This document shows, one piece after another, positions 1 to 7,137 of a stretch of DNA of 13,318 nucleotides. A model generated the notes under the pieces. That model ran no database searches, had not been told where the DNA came from, and was given only the letters and a program-made list of their open reading frames with translations. Each line of letters begins with the position of its first letter. The stretch's first letter is position 1. The translations under genes were made by a program, and so were the position numbers. Origin of the DNA: Pseudomonadota bacterium (GTDB lineage: Bacteria > Desulfobacterota > Desulfobacteria > Desulfobacterales > C00003060); contig JADFWI010000368.1 of assembly GCA_015222985.1 (NCBI GenBank), positions 1-13,318 of the forward strand, written 5' to 3'.

Positions 1-2
1 CC

Positions 3-899
3 CAGCCTGCAGCGGCCAAACCAAAGAAAGCCCCGGAGAAAATCCAGGCCATCATGATCGGGGACCGGTTGGTCGATGTGGCCTACAACCTGGGGGTCGT
101 CCCCGAAGCCATGTCCGTGCGCTGCTCCATGTGGCCCATGTGCAAGGAGCTATCGACCGCCTCCCAGGTATTGGGCTGTCCAAAATGCATAGTGGAAAGA
201 ATTCCAAACATCGTCCCTAGCACGGCCAAGAAACGCGGCATCACGCGGATCATCATCGAGAAGCATCCCGAATTTTGTATCTACAAACCAAAGGTCAAGC
301 CTGTCAACATTGTGCCCCTGCTAAAAGACATGGACCTGACCATTGAGTACGTGGACTTTTCCCTGGGTCTCGAATCGGCCATACGCCAGACAGCTAAATT
401 GCTCGGACGCGAGGCCAAGGCCGATGCCCTCATCAACCGATACCGGACATCGCTTGCCAAGGCAAAGGCTACTTTGCCCAATGTAAAGTCAGGGGAGAAA
501 GTCGTCATTATCTCGGGCGTATATCAACGCGCAACAGGCAAGAGCTTTCTAAGAATCGAGGCCCCCGGGGGCTACTCGGATCGCTTCGTTCTCGAACCGC
601 TAGGCTGTGTCAACGTAGGCGATGCTTTAAAGCCCGCAAACACCAGGGTCGATAGGGGCCACTTCATGATCAGGAAGCTGGACGCCCTGGCTGCGGCCAA
701 ACCCGACATCATTGTCATGACCGGAGACGCCTTTGCCGTGCAAAAGACGTTATCCGCCCACGTAAGAAAGAATCCGGCCCTCGCAAAGGTACCGGCCATC
801 AAGAATCTGGCCATCTATGGCCTGCCTTTCTACGGAGATTCGAGCGTGATCGAGTATCCAGACATCTTAAGGCAGTGGGCCGCTGCCCTGGCTAAGTGA
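3..899 (+). CDS. Periplasmic ABC-type solute-binding protein (5' end outside window)
   Basis: The reading frame is open to the left edge of the window, and the residues before the first ATG (position 54) form an Ala/Lys/Pro-rich linker like that after a signal peptide, so the true start lies upstream and the ATG at 54 is probably internal. The visible 298 residues look like the class III binding-protein fold used for ferric siderophores, haem and cobalamin: a first lobe, a long middle helix (about residues 105-140 from the ATG) and a second lobe with a segment AAKPDIIVMTGDA near residue 214. This is family-level recognition, not a specific match. Unusual for the family, the N-terminal lobe holds a Cys/Met-rich stretch (Cys 24, 30, 42, 45, 75 from the ATG; motifs RCSMWPMC and GCPKC). 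The gene is convergent with the TonB-type operon ending at 971. The ligand is unknown; a metal or metal chelate is an inference from the cysteines and the neighbours. Confidence 0.72.
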   Translation, partial: QPAAAKPKKAPEKIQAIMIGDRLVDVAYNLGVVPEAMSVRCSMWPMCKELSTASQVLGCPKCIVERIPNIVPSTAKKRGITRIIIEKHPEFCIYKPKVKPVNIVPLLKDMDLTIEYVDFSLGLESAIRQTAKLLGREAKADALINRYRTSLAKAKATLPNVKSGEKVVIISGVYQRATGKSFLRIEAPGGYSDRFVLEPLGCVNVGDALKPANTRVDRGHFMIRKLDALAAAKPDIIVMTGDAFAVQKTLSAHVRKNPALAKVPAIKNLAIYGLPFYGDSSVIEYPDILRQWAAALAK

Positions 900-970
900 C
901 GTCGATGAACTCGTAGAGCGAAGGGGTCGAAACAACATATTCATTGAATCCGACTTTCTACGAAACCATC

Positions 971-1168
971 CTATTTGTCCTTCGGGTTTTCTTCCCAATA
1001 TTCTTCGACTTCGGACTTACGGAACCTCAGTGTCCCGAACTTCTTGAATGGCCGGGGAAAGGTGTCATCTCTGCCCATCCATATCCTGATAGTCCGGACT
1101 GACACGCCAAAGTATTGCGCCACCTCCTGGATTGACATGGCCACTTCTATTGAATCGATGTCTTTCAT
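971..1168 (-). CDS. Small MerR/excisionase-like helix-turn-helix protein (distal copy)
   Basis: A 65-residue protein that is almost entirely one winged helix-turn-helix of the excisionase/AlpA/MerR type: the recognition HTH is at about residues 12-32 (SIQEVAQYFGVSVRTIRIW) and the wing at about 38-58, with FPRPFKKFGTLRFR followed by SEVEEYW. Such small proteins bind DNA and act as excisionases or transcription regulators. It starts 3 bases after the TPR gene's stop and is therefore probably the last cistron of the TonB-type operon. A paralogue (6302-6505) begins the same operon; 35 of 47 aligned residues are identical and the nucleotide sequences are visibly similar, pointing to duplication. 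The target site is unknown. The next gene on the left is convergent, 71 bases away, without a clear terminator hairpin. Confidence 0.78.
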   Translation of the reverse strand: MKDIDSIEVAMSIQEVAQYFGVSVRTIRIWMGRDDTFPRPFKKFGTLRFRKSEVEEYWEENPKDK

Positions 1169-1171
1169 ATC

Positions 1172-2380
1172 TTATTGCCTTGAAACCAGGCTTATCCTCT
1201 TTAGTAACCCCGTTGCCATCTTACGCTGTTTGGGAAAACCGGCCGCCTTTTGAAGAGCTGCCTCGGCCTTGTCTTTTTTGTCAACACGATAGGCACAATA
1301 GCCCATCAATAGTAGTGCTTGTCCATCTTTCGGATCGAGGCAGGCGCTCTGGCTGAAAGCCTCATAAGCTTTACTGAACCTCTCTTGCTCATAAAGCAAC
1401 TGTGCCTTCAAAAACCAGAGCGCTGATGTGGGTGTTTCTTCCAGAGCACGGTCTAAGGCATCCATCGCCTTTGCCGTTTTGTGGGCAGCCATGTAGGCTG
1501 AGGCTAGCTTTTCATAGTCCGTCGGCTTATTCTCCAGGCCAAGGGCCTTTTCGTAATACTCGGCTGCCTTTAAGGGCACTCCAACAGCATTGTATAGATC
1601 GCCGAGAAGTATGTTGTCCTGCTTTTTTGGGGAGGTTAGGTAGGAATAGACTGTTAATGCCGCCACGGCCTCTTCGTATTCGCTTTGCTGCAGATGAAAC
1701 TGGGCCAGAATCTTCCACCAGCGTGGGGCTCTTCCGTTTCTAGCTATCACTCCATAGATTGCCTCAAATGCCTCTTCTTTGAACTTAAGGTCCATGCATA
1801 CCTTTAAGAACGCTTCGAGCCATTCGGTTTTTGGAGGTCCCAGTTCACCGGATGCAAGACGTTGCAAATGCGGCATGGCCTTTTCCCCTTTTTCTGCCAT
1901 GATAAATGAAACGGCAGCATAGTAGAGTAGGGATGGGTCTTTTTTCTCACTGTGTTCGTACCCCGTAAACAGGCAATCTCCGGCTTCATCATACTGTTTC
2001 AGGTCAAAGTAGATCTTGCCCATATTTTGCCATACTGCAGCAAATGACGGACACAGGTTGGCAGCAACACTATAATGATCCAGCGCTGCTCTGTTCTTGC
2101 CGGCCATGGCAAGGGCGTTGGCTAAAGTGAATTCCACAAGATAATGAGGTTCTTGAGGGTTCTTCTCAATGAATTTCTTAAGGTTTTCTTCTGCTTTCAG
2201 GTACTCCTTTTTCTCCATATACTGCTGCGCCTCATAAACAGCTTTCTGAGTTCCAATTGTCAATCTCGGCGCTTCACTTTCAGCCCATGCTGGATAGCAA
2301 GAAGCTGAAATAAAGCTCAAAGCTGAAAGCTGAAAGCTGAAAGCAAGAAGGACTTTGAGCATTGAACTTTTGGTTTTCAT
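1172..2380 (-). CDS. Secreted TPR-repeat protein of the TonB2-type operon
   Basis: A 402-residue protein with an N-terminal signal peptide (hydrophobic core about residues 8-27, likely signal peptidase site after AWA at 31-33) followed by tetratricopeptide repeats through about residue 385, for example the segments with YLKAEENLKKFIEKNP and KAAEYYEKALGLE. TPR arrays bind other proteins, so a periplasmic scaffold for the TonB complex is plausible. Its start overlaps the tonB stop in an ATGA junction with GGAGAGC a few bases upstream, implying translational coupling. As I recall, the Vibrio TonB2 cluster has a TPR gene at the same place, directly after tonB2; that comparison is from memory. Oddity: the signal-peptide core (residues 13-23) is coded by a heptamer tandem repeat, so slippage would put the gene out of frame. 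A Cys at residue 28 is not in a convincing lipobox. Confidence 0.87.
   Translation of the reverse strand: MKTKSSMLKVLLAFSFQLSALSFISASCYPAWAESEAPRLTIGTQKAVYEAQQYMEKKEYLKAEENLKKFIEKNPQEPHYLVEFTLANALAMAGKNRAALDHYSVAANLCPSFAAVWQNMGKIYFDLKQYDEAGDCLFTGYEHSEKKDPSLLYYAAVSFIMAEKGEKAMPHLQRLASGELGPPKTEWLEAFLKVCMDLKFKEEAFEAIYGVIARNGRAPRWWKILAQFHLQQSEYEEAVAALTVYSYLTSPKKQDNILLGDLYNAVGVPLKAAEYYEKALGLENKPTDYEKLASAYMAAHKTAKAMDALDRALEETPTSALWFLKAQLLYEQERFSKAYEAFSQSACLDPKDGQALLLMGYCAYRVDKKDKAEAALQKAAGFPKQRKMATGLLKRISLVSRQ
2314..2344. repeat. Heptamer tandem repeat inside the TPR signal peptide
   Basis: On the plus strand the unit AGCTGAA occurs three times without error (2321-2341), preceded by one copy with a single change (AGCTCAA, 2314-2320) and followed by a partial AGC; another lone AGCTGAA lies at 2303-2309. 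Read on the minus strand it codes residues 13-23 of the TPR protein, part of the hydrophobic signal-peptide core. Because 7 is not a multiple of 3, gain or loss of one unit shifts the frame just after the start codon. Confidence 0.85.
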
Positions 2381-3024
2381 GCGCTCTCCATCTTGAATTC
2401 AATAGTTGTAACCACCCAGGTAGATACCGCATGGCCACGAACTTTCCCTGGAGAAAATCTCCAAGAAGGAAGGGCCTTGAGCACACTCTCATCGAAGATC
2501 CCGGGGGGCGTTGACCTGAGAACCCTGACGTTGCTTACACAACCCTTTTCGTCTACCAGGAATTTGACGTTCACCTTTCCGGTGATGTTAAGTCGCCTGG
2601 CGCGGTATGGATAGAAGGGCTTCATCTTGAAAACCGCCAGAGGCATTTCGTCTACGTCGCCCTGGTCATAGAAGTCTTTCGGTTGAAACACAGCAGGTGC
2701 GGCCACCGCCATACCCCCTGTAAGCTTAGGATTGATCTCAAAGCTCAGGCGTGGCGTCTCCATTTCTATTTCTTGTTTTTTTGGAATGTTACGCTGGAAC
2801 GTGACGGCGGGAATCACCTTTTCAGGAGGCTTTCTCTCGGGCAACTTCTCTTCTTCCTCGTGCGGGGCCGGCTTTTGGGGTCTTATTTGCACGAGATGAA
2901 CAGGGATGATGGCTTCAAGATCGCTTTTGCTCAGCTCGCTTTTCACAAAAATGGGGAGGAGGGCAAACAGGAACATGTTGACTAGCAGGGCAATCCCCAT
3001 GCCTATACAAACCCTGCTTTTCAT
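2377..3024 (-). CDS. tonB: TonB family energy transducer
   Basis: A 215-residue TonB-type protein. It has one N-terminal membrane anchor (about residues 6-27), a Pro/Glu/Lys-rich periplasmic spacer (about 50-90, with HEEEEKLPERKPPEK) and a C-terminal TonB domain (about 127-215) carrying YPYRARRLNITGKVNVKFLVD and the typical SVLKALPSWRFSP segment near residue 180. It would carry proton-motive energy from ExbB/ExbD to TonB-dependent outer-membrane receptors. The spacer is short, as in TonB2-type proteins, and the anchor shows no histidine, unlike the SHLS-type anchor of E. coli TonB. It abuts exbD (stop at 3025, start at 3024) and overlaps the TPR gene by 4 bases. No TonB-dependent receptor is present in this window. 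Confidence 0.93.
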   Translation of the reverse strand: MKSRVCIGMGIALLVNMFLFALLPIFVKSELSKSDLEAIIPVHLVQIRPQKPAPHEEEEKLPERKPPEKVIPAVTFQRNIPKKQEIEMETPRLSFEINPKLTGGMAVAAPAVFQPKDFYDQGDVDEMPLAVFKMKPFYPYRARRLNITGKVNVKFLVDEKGCVSNVRVLRSTPPGIFDESVLKALPSWRFSPGKVRGHAVSTWVVTTIEFKMESA

Positions 3025-3447
3025 TTACCCTTCAGCAGCCGATATTGAAGCGGCTATGCTCACATTCCTGGCACCGGCTAGACGGCACTGGTCCATCACC
3101 TGAATGACCACACCAGTTTGGCTGGTTTTGTCGGCGACAATAACCACGGCCCCTTCAGGGTTCTCCGCCAAACATCGCTCAATATGCGCGCGGACGCTCC
3201 GAACGTCGATTTGCTTTCTTTCCAAGAAAACCCGTCCATCAGAAGATACTCCGACAAGGATATTTCCCTTTTCCTTGAGCGCCGCGGTGGAGGCCGTGGG
3301 ACGCTGGACATCAATTCCCGTCTCCTTTACAAAGCTCGTTGTAACCATGAAAAAAATCAGCAAAAGGAAAACCATGTCTATGAGCGGGGCCATGTTGACA
3401 CCCGCGGTTTTGCTGGTTTTGCGCAGGGACTGACGAACGTTGATCAT
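3025..3447 (-). CDS. exbD: ExbD/TolR biopolymer transport protein
   Basis: A 140-residue ExbD/TolR family protein: a short cytoplasmic N-terminus, one transmembrane helix (about residues 20-40, MAPLIDMVFLLLIFFMVTTS) and a periplasmic domain (about 42-140). Asp24 inside the helix matches the essential proton-pathway aspartate of this family. With ExbB it forms the inner-membrane motor that drives TonB. The ATG begins directly after the exbB TAG stop (3450-3448), so the two are probably translated together. Downstream, the tonB start follows with no gap. It is of usual length for the family. Confidence 0.95.
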   Translation of the reverse strand: MINVRQSLRKTSKTAGVNMAPLIDMVFLLLIFFMVTTSFVKETGIDVQRPTASTAALKEKGNILVGVSSDGRVFLERKQIDVRSVRAHIERCLAENPEGAVVIVADKTSQTGVVIQVMDQCRLAGARNVSIAASISAAEG

Positions 3448-4038
3448 CTATACATACCTTTTCAGGGTCACGACCATCTCAACTAAACGCTCTTCCAGAC
3501 GAGTGACGCGGCGCATAAGAAAAGCGCTCATGAAAAGCCCTGGAATGGCCACCAGCAGTCCGCTCTGAGTGGTGATTAGGGCCTCGGAAATTCCTCCGGC
3601 CATGGCCTTGGCATTGCCGGTACCAAAAAGAGCGATCACATCGAACGTTGTAACCATGCCGGTCACCGTACCCAAGAGGCCGAATAACGGCGCCACAGCG
3701 GCCAGCGCCGCGATCACCGCGAGATACCGCCTCAGGAGAGGTCGCTGCCGCATCGCACACAGATCCAGGACCCGTTTGTCCAGTTTCCTGTTGCCGGTAC
3801 GCTCTTTGAGAAAGCTGACCACAACACGGCTTCGAAGTCCCTTTCTGGTCAGCGATGATGGCCTGCCGCAAAGAATTCCGACTGCCTGTTTGAGATTCAA
3901 GTCATCTCTATTTATCCGATGGTAGTAAAGCATACGTTCGACTATGAGCGCCCACATCCAGACAGACGTCACGATAATGGGAATCATCACCGGCCCGCCA
4001 GGCCGGAGATATTCATATGCATCTGCAACAAGATCCAT
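3448..4038 (-). CDS. exbB: ExbB/TolQ-type proton channel protein
   Basis: A 196-residue MotA/TolQ/ExbB family protein. Three membrane segments are visible at about residues 15-34, 107-131 and 153-176. The family signature spans the last two: PLFGLLGTVTGMVTTF at 117-132, then the GGISEALITTQSGLLVAIP region at 148-166. It forms the channel part of the ExbB-ExbD motor that energises TonB. It is the second ExbB-like protein of the operon, after the larger TtpC-like one, an arrangement typical of TonB2 systems. A 35-base gap with a heptamer repeat separates it from the gene upstream; its ribosome binding site is weak (TTAAAG close to the ATG). Confidence 0.94.
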   Translation of the reverse strand: MDLVADAYEYLRPGGPVMIPIIVTSVWMWALIVERMLYYHRINRDDLNLKQAVGILCGRPSSLTRKGLRSRVVVSFLKERTGNRKLDKRVLDLCAMRQRPLLRRYLAVIAALAAVAPLFGLLGTVTGMVTTFDVIALFGTGNAKAMAGGISEALITTQSGLLVAIPGLFMSAFLMRRVTRLEERLVEMVVTLKRYV

Positions 4039-4051
4039 CTTTAAGTTAACA

Positions 4052-4072
4052 ATTGATCATTGACCATTGATC
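4052..4072. repeat. Heptamer tandem repeat between ttpC and exbB
   Basis: Three tandem heptamers on the plus strand, ATTGATC, ATTGACC, ATTGATC, fill most of the 35-base gap between the ttpC-like stop (4074) and the exbB start (4038). The unit differs from the AGCTGAA repeat 1.7 kb away but has the same 7-base period. It sits in the exbB leader, so copy number could alter the spacing or RNA structure before exbB. Confidence 0.75.
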
Positions 4073-4073
4073 A

Positions 4074-5465
4074 CTACTCAACAAACATTATCTCCCTGTG
4101 GATGATGTTGGTCAAGGCTACCGCCTTTTCCTCCATGTCTCCGACGACATGCTCCACGCGCCGGCTCAGGAAAGTGTGCATAAGCATTATCGGGATAGCC
4201 ACGCTTAAACCAAGCATTGTGGTGACAAGGGCTTCGGAGATGCCTCCGGACATCATGCGAGGATCGCCAGTACCGTAAAGAGTTATGACGTGGAAGGTGC
4301 TGATCATGCCTGTCACTGTACCTAAAAGCCCGAGCAAAGGAGCGCTGGCGCCGATAATGTTTAGCGTCGGCAAGAAGCGCTCCAGGCGGGGAAGCTCTCT
4401 TAGGATGGCCTCCTGCAAAATACTCTCCTGTGTCTCCCTTTCTTCTCCCCTTGCGCCCAGCCCTGCTTTCAGAACATTATAAACAGGTCGTCCTTTCTTG
4501 TCCTGTACTATGTCATCACACTCCCTCCATTTTCCTTCCAGAGCCAGCTCGTTCACTTTCCCCATAACGCGGTCGGTGTTGGCATGAACACCCTTCAGGA
4601 AAGTAATCCGCTCCGTTGCTATGACAAGAGCAATAAGGCCGATAGCCAGAATAGGCCAGACAATGGGACCGCCGTTTCGGATCTGATCCATGAACGTGGA
4701 TTTGTGCGTGATCTGTCTGAGGGCCGCCCCTCCGGAAAAATCGATGCTGACATCTTCTGCTTCCCCCTGCATGTATTTGCCGAGATTTCGTTTAATGGAC
4801 CACGACGGCAGAGCCGAAAGAGCAAAAAACCGACTGCTTTCTTCAGAATAGTTCAAAAACCCTGTCTCATCATTCGTCCTGTAGACGGCGGTAAATTTCC
4901 CAATGGTCAAGATATTCCCGGTTTTTTCCAGTCCTGAACGATCCACGAACGGACCCTTGCGCAGAACCACCTCGCCGGACAAAGCCATTTCCTTGAAGAA
5001 AAGCTCACTCAAGGCTTTGAAGTCATCTATTCCAGGGAAACGGTCTTTATTCAGGACGGGTTTGACCAGTCCGGCGCGTTCAGGAAAGAAGGCTGTGAAT
5101 GGAGACTGTCTCAGAACGGTTTCAAGGTCCCTGGCAACCACTCGCACTGTGCCGGAGAGTTCCCGTATACTCATCTCATCGTCTGACTGCTGACGGGACA
5201 GCCTGATTGCCTTTTCATCCAGCCCTTTATGTTCTCTCCCCATGGCCTCAATACTTGCGTTCAGCCCCTTTACATCAGCTTCCATCCGTTCAATCTCTTC
5301 TTGAAGGGATGCGCAATCTCTCAAAATGCGCTGTTCGCTGGCCTGAGCTTCAGCCAATGCAGCCTCGTGGTCGGCCTTTGCCTTCTGTGAGGCCACTCGC
5401 ATGTCTTCGCCATAGGCCGGAACTGAAAAAAACAGGATCCATGTCAGTATCAGGCAGAATCTCAT
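4074..5465 (-). CDS. ttpC: TtpC-like MotA/TolQ/ExbB protein with periplasmic coiled coil
   Basis: A 463-residue protein in two parts. Residues 1-19 form a signal peptide (SVPAYG then ED), residues about 22-120 a charged helical coiled coil, and about 140-260 a periplasmic domain. The C-terminal part (about 265-455) is a complete ExbB/TolQ domain with membrane segments near 267-284, 368-390 and 410-431 and the motifs APLLGLLGTVTGMISTF and GGISEALVTTMLGLSVAIP. This architecture matches TtpC, the extra component of Vibrio-type TonB2 systems that is thought to stabilise or extend the ExbB-ExbD-TonB complex across the periplasm. It overlaps the DUF3450 gene by 4 bases (ATGA junction), so translation is probably coupled. 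The name rests on architecture and gene order rather than on an alignment. Confidence 0.88.
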   Translation of the reverse strand: MRFCLILTWILFFSVPAYGEDMRVASQKAKADHEAALAEAQASEQRILRDCASLQEEIERMEADVKGLNASIEAMGREHKGLDEKAIRLSRQQSDDEMSIRELSGTVRVVARDLETVLRQSPFTAFFPERAGLVKPVLNKDRFPGIDDFKALSELFFKEMALSGEVVLRKGPFVDRSGLEKTGNILTIGKFTAVYRTNDETGFLNYSEESSRFFALSALPSWSIKRNLGKYMQGEAEDVSIDFSGGAALRQITHKSTFMDQIRNGGPIVWPILAIGLIALVIATERITFLKGVHANTDRVMGKVNELALEGKWRECDDIVQDKKGRPVYNVLKAGLGARGEERETQESILQEAILRELPRLERFLPTLNIIGASAPLLGLLGTVTGMISTFHVITLYGTGDPRMMSGGISEALVTTMLGLSVAIPIMLMHTFLSRRVEHVVGDMEEKAVALTNIIHREIMFVE

Positions 5466-6289
5466 GGAACCCTAATCCTCCCTATAGGCAGCTTGACCAG
5501 GTCGATGGTCCGTTGTCGGCGTGCCATCTCCACAGCCCTGTTGATCTGCCTGCGATATTTGGAAGGAAGTAAAACCCATATTCCTGCGGCTCGATCATAA
5601 TGTCCCACGATCTTGCTGTCCGGTGTTTGACAGAAAAGGGATAACCGGCCGAATCTGAGAACATCCAGCAGCACAGATCGGCCATCCAGGTCGATAGTGT
5701 CCTGATAAACCTCAACAGTGCGGCCATATTCGGTTTCTATCTGAAGGGCCTCCATGATTATCCGATACTTCTCAGCGCCTGGTTTGTCCGGCCGCGCGAG
5801 TATTTCCTTGATAGAAGCTACTCGATCAGCCCGCTCCTGTGCCAGAAAGGGAAGGTCCCTTCTTATGAACTCTCCAAGTTGCGTTGCCACAGATTCCAAG
5901 TAGGACTGCAACTCCTTGCTAATCCGGGCGGATTCTCTTGCTTTTCGTTCAAACCCCGCGACCCTATCCTTGAGGACGCTAAGGGCTGTTTCTGTCCTGA
6001 GCCTTACCGTTTCAAGATGCCCCAGGTTGACCTTCAAGGACCGGTAGCGGGCCATCAATTCAGCTTTCTCCCCAGCCCACTTATCCTCCTTTTTCTGCGT
6101 TTTTTGTCGAATCTCAATCGATTTCGCAACCTTTTCCTTAAGCAGGTGAGGCCCAGTCTCTGCCAGGGCCGTCGTCCCGGCAGAAAGCAGATAAAACAAA
6201 ACCGCTGCCAACAGAAAAACGATCTTATGAAGGTAACCATGTGTCGCAACATTGAACGCAAGATGCGAAAAAACGACCGAAGTGTGCAT
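5462..6289 (-). CDS. DUF3450 periplasmic coiled-coil protein
   Basis: A 275-residue protein with a signal sequence (hydrophobic segment about residues 22-37, likely cleavage after ALA near 43), a long coiled coil (about 48-150) and a C-terminal globular part (about 155-270) with YRIIMEALQIETEYGRTVE and the aromatic IWVLLPSKYRR region. This is the pattern of DUF3450 proteins, which in TonB2-type clusters stand directly before ttpC and may partner its coiled coil. The region before the hydrophobic core is long (about 21 residues), but no better start with a ribosome binding site was seen inside it. The gene begins 12 bases after the stop of the upstream HTH gene. The precise role of the family is unknown. 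Confidence 0.86.
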   Translation of the reverse strand: MHTSVVFSHLAFNVATHGYLHKIVFLLAAVLFYLLSAGTTALAETGPHLLKEKVAKSIEIRQKTQKKEDKWAGEKAELMARYRSLKVNLGHLETVRLRTETALSVLKDRVAGFERKARESARISKELQSYLESVATQLGEFIRRDLPFLAQERADRVASIKEILARPDKPGAEKYRIIMEALQIETEYGRTVEVYQDTIDLDGRSVLLDVLRFGRLSLFCQTPDSKIVGHYDRAAGIWVLLPSKYRRQINRAVEMARRQRTIDLVKLPIGRIRVP

Positions 6290-6301
6290 GAGAGCTTATC
6301 T

Positions 6302-6505
6302 CTAACTGATCCCTGCTATGTTGTTTCTCACAACGCTGGTGTTGCTTGCCCAGTATTTCTCGATTTCCGAGTGCCGGAATCTCAGGGTTCCAAACTTTTT
6401 GAAAGGCCGAGGGAAACTGTCATCTCTCTTCACCCACTCCCTGATAGTGCGCGTTGAGACTTTGAAATATTCCGCCACTTGTCTTATTGAAAGTGCTTTC
6501 ATCAT
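6302..6505 (-). CDS. Small MerR/excisionase-like helix-turn-helix protein (proximal copy)
   Basis: A 67-residue helix-turn-helix protein, first gene of the TonB-type operon. The HTH is at about residues 6-25 (SIRQVAEYFKVSTRTIREW) and the wing at 32-52 with FPRPFKKFGTLRFR and SEIEKYW. It is a close paralogue of the last operon gene (971-1168): from SI to YW, 35 of 47 residues are identical, including an unbroken FPRPFKKFGTLRFR. Two adjacent ATG codons (6505 and 6502) may serve as start; a GAAGAG-type ribosome binding site lies about 10 bases upstream. As first cistron it is a natural candidate autoregulator of the operon. A role as excisionase is also possible from the family, but no integrase is visible here. 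Confidence 0.8.
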   Translation of the reverse strand: MMKALSIRQVAEYFKVSTRTIREWVKRDDSFPRPFKKFGTLRFRHSEIEKYWASNTSVVRNNIAGIS

Positions 6506-6567
6506 TATTGGCTAGCTCTTCATAGATCAATCGAGAGTATCGAGCGGCTATACTTGCAACTGAATTA

Positions 6568-6589
6568 CAGTATCTCTTACATCAGTATC
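6568..6589. repeat. Direct repeat CAGTATC in the operon promoter region
   Basis: CAGTATC occurs at 6568-6574 and 6583-6589, 15 bases apart (about one and a half helical turns), within the candidate promoter of the TonB-type operon. A shorter AGTATC match is at 6536-6541. This could be a binding site for a regulator, possibly the HTH protein encoded just downstream; that is inference. Confidence 0.4.
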
Positions 6590-6599
6590 AAAAAGTCAA
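6569..6599 (-). promoter_or_regulatory. Candidate promoter of the TonB-type operon
   Basis: On the minus strand TTGACT (plus 6594-6599) is followed 19 bases later by GATACT (plus 6569-6574), a possible sigma70-type -35/-10 pair with longer than ideal spacing, about 65 bases before the proximal HTH start. The 7-base direct repeat at 6568-6589 overlaps it. The rest of the 286-base gap to the STAS-like gene (6506-6791) shows no convincing gene, terminator or RNA. Confidence 0.35.
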
Positions 6600-6791
6600 C
6601 CCCGTGATTTCCGCAATCTTCCGGCATTTTCACTCATCCGCAACAAAAGTGAGCTCCTTTCGCCGGTCTTCCCGAATTTGCGTGGACGACGTATCAGAAT
6701 AGCCCAGGGTAAATCGCAGGGTTTTTTCCGTGTATTCTATCAAATTCTGTCACTGCGAACGCAAGTCCTAAACGTCGTACCGAGCGGTTCG

Positions 6792-7079
6792 TCAGGTTTG
6801 CTCATCTCCCAATGCGAGTTCTTCGGACGCATAATCCAGGATAGGGTGACCCAAATCCGAAAGCCTTTGAAGACCTTTTTTCAGCACGTCAAGGCCGAAC
6901 TTGTTGTCCGAGGACATGTCCGATGTGTCCATGATGATCGGTTGTCGTCCCCTGGCGTAGAGGTCCAGAAAACACAAGACATCCAAAGCCCTTGATGCGT
7001 CCAGTGGTCCGGAAAGCCTCATGCGTATGGCCCCGCTCATCTTTTCGGCATACATATTGAAGTTAAAGTCATTCTCCAC
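6792..7079 (-). CDS. STAS-domain-like protein with degenerate phosphosite
   Basis: A 95-residue protein starting at the GTG at 7079, chosen because AGGAG lies 8 bases upstream; a GTG at 7109 would add 10 residues but has no ribosome binding site. The region IIMDTSDMSSDNKFGLDVL (residues 48-66) aligns without gaps to the STAS/anti-sigma-factor antagonist signature of the VVxDLSxVxxxDSSGLxxL type, and the preceding SGPLDASRALDVL fits the first helix. STAS proteins of the SpoIIAA type bind anti-sigma kinases and are controlled by phosphorylation of a Ser in the DSSG motif. Here that motif reads NKFG, so the phosphoacceptor is missing; the protein may be a constitutive binder or have another role. 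It is the last gene of the minus-strand run that begins with the DUF2325 gene. No kinase or sigma partner lies nearby. Confidence 0.62.
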   Translation of the reverse strand: MENDFNFNMYAEKMSGAIRMRLSGPLDASRALDVLCFLDLYARGRQPIIMDTSDMSSDNKFGLDVLKKGLQRLSDLGHPILDYASEELALGDEQT

Positions 7080-7137
7080 GGTGATGTCTCCTGCTTGGTT
7101 TTTCCGCACTTTTGTTTACGTGTACGTATATAGTCAT

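Noticed and set aside
911..963. Inverted repeat TCGTAGA / TCTACGA between the convergent genes at the left
   Set aside because: The arms are only 7 bases with a 39-base loop and no T-run, so it is not a convincing terminator.
3104..4278. Plus-strand ORFs across the exbD, exbB and ttpC genes
   Set aside because: They lie opposite strongly conserved coding genes and have no recognisable content; they are frame shadows.
7080..7109. Upstream GTG start at 7109 for the STAS-like gene
   Set aside because: No ribosome binding site precedes it; the GTG at 7079 has AGGAG 8 bases upstream.
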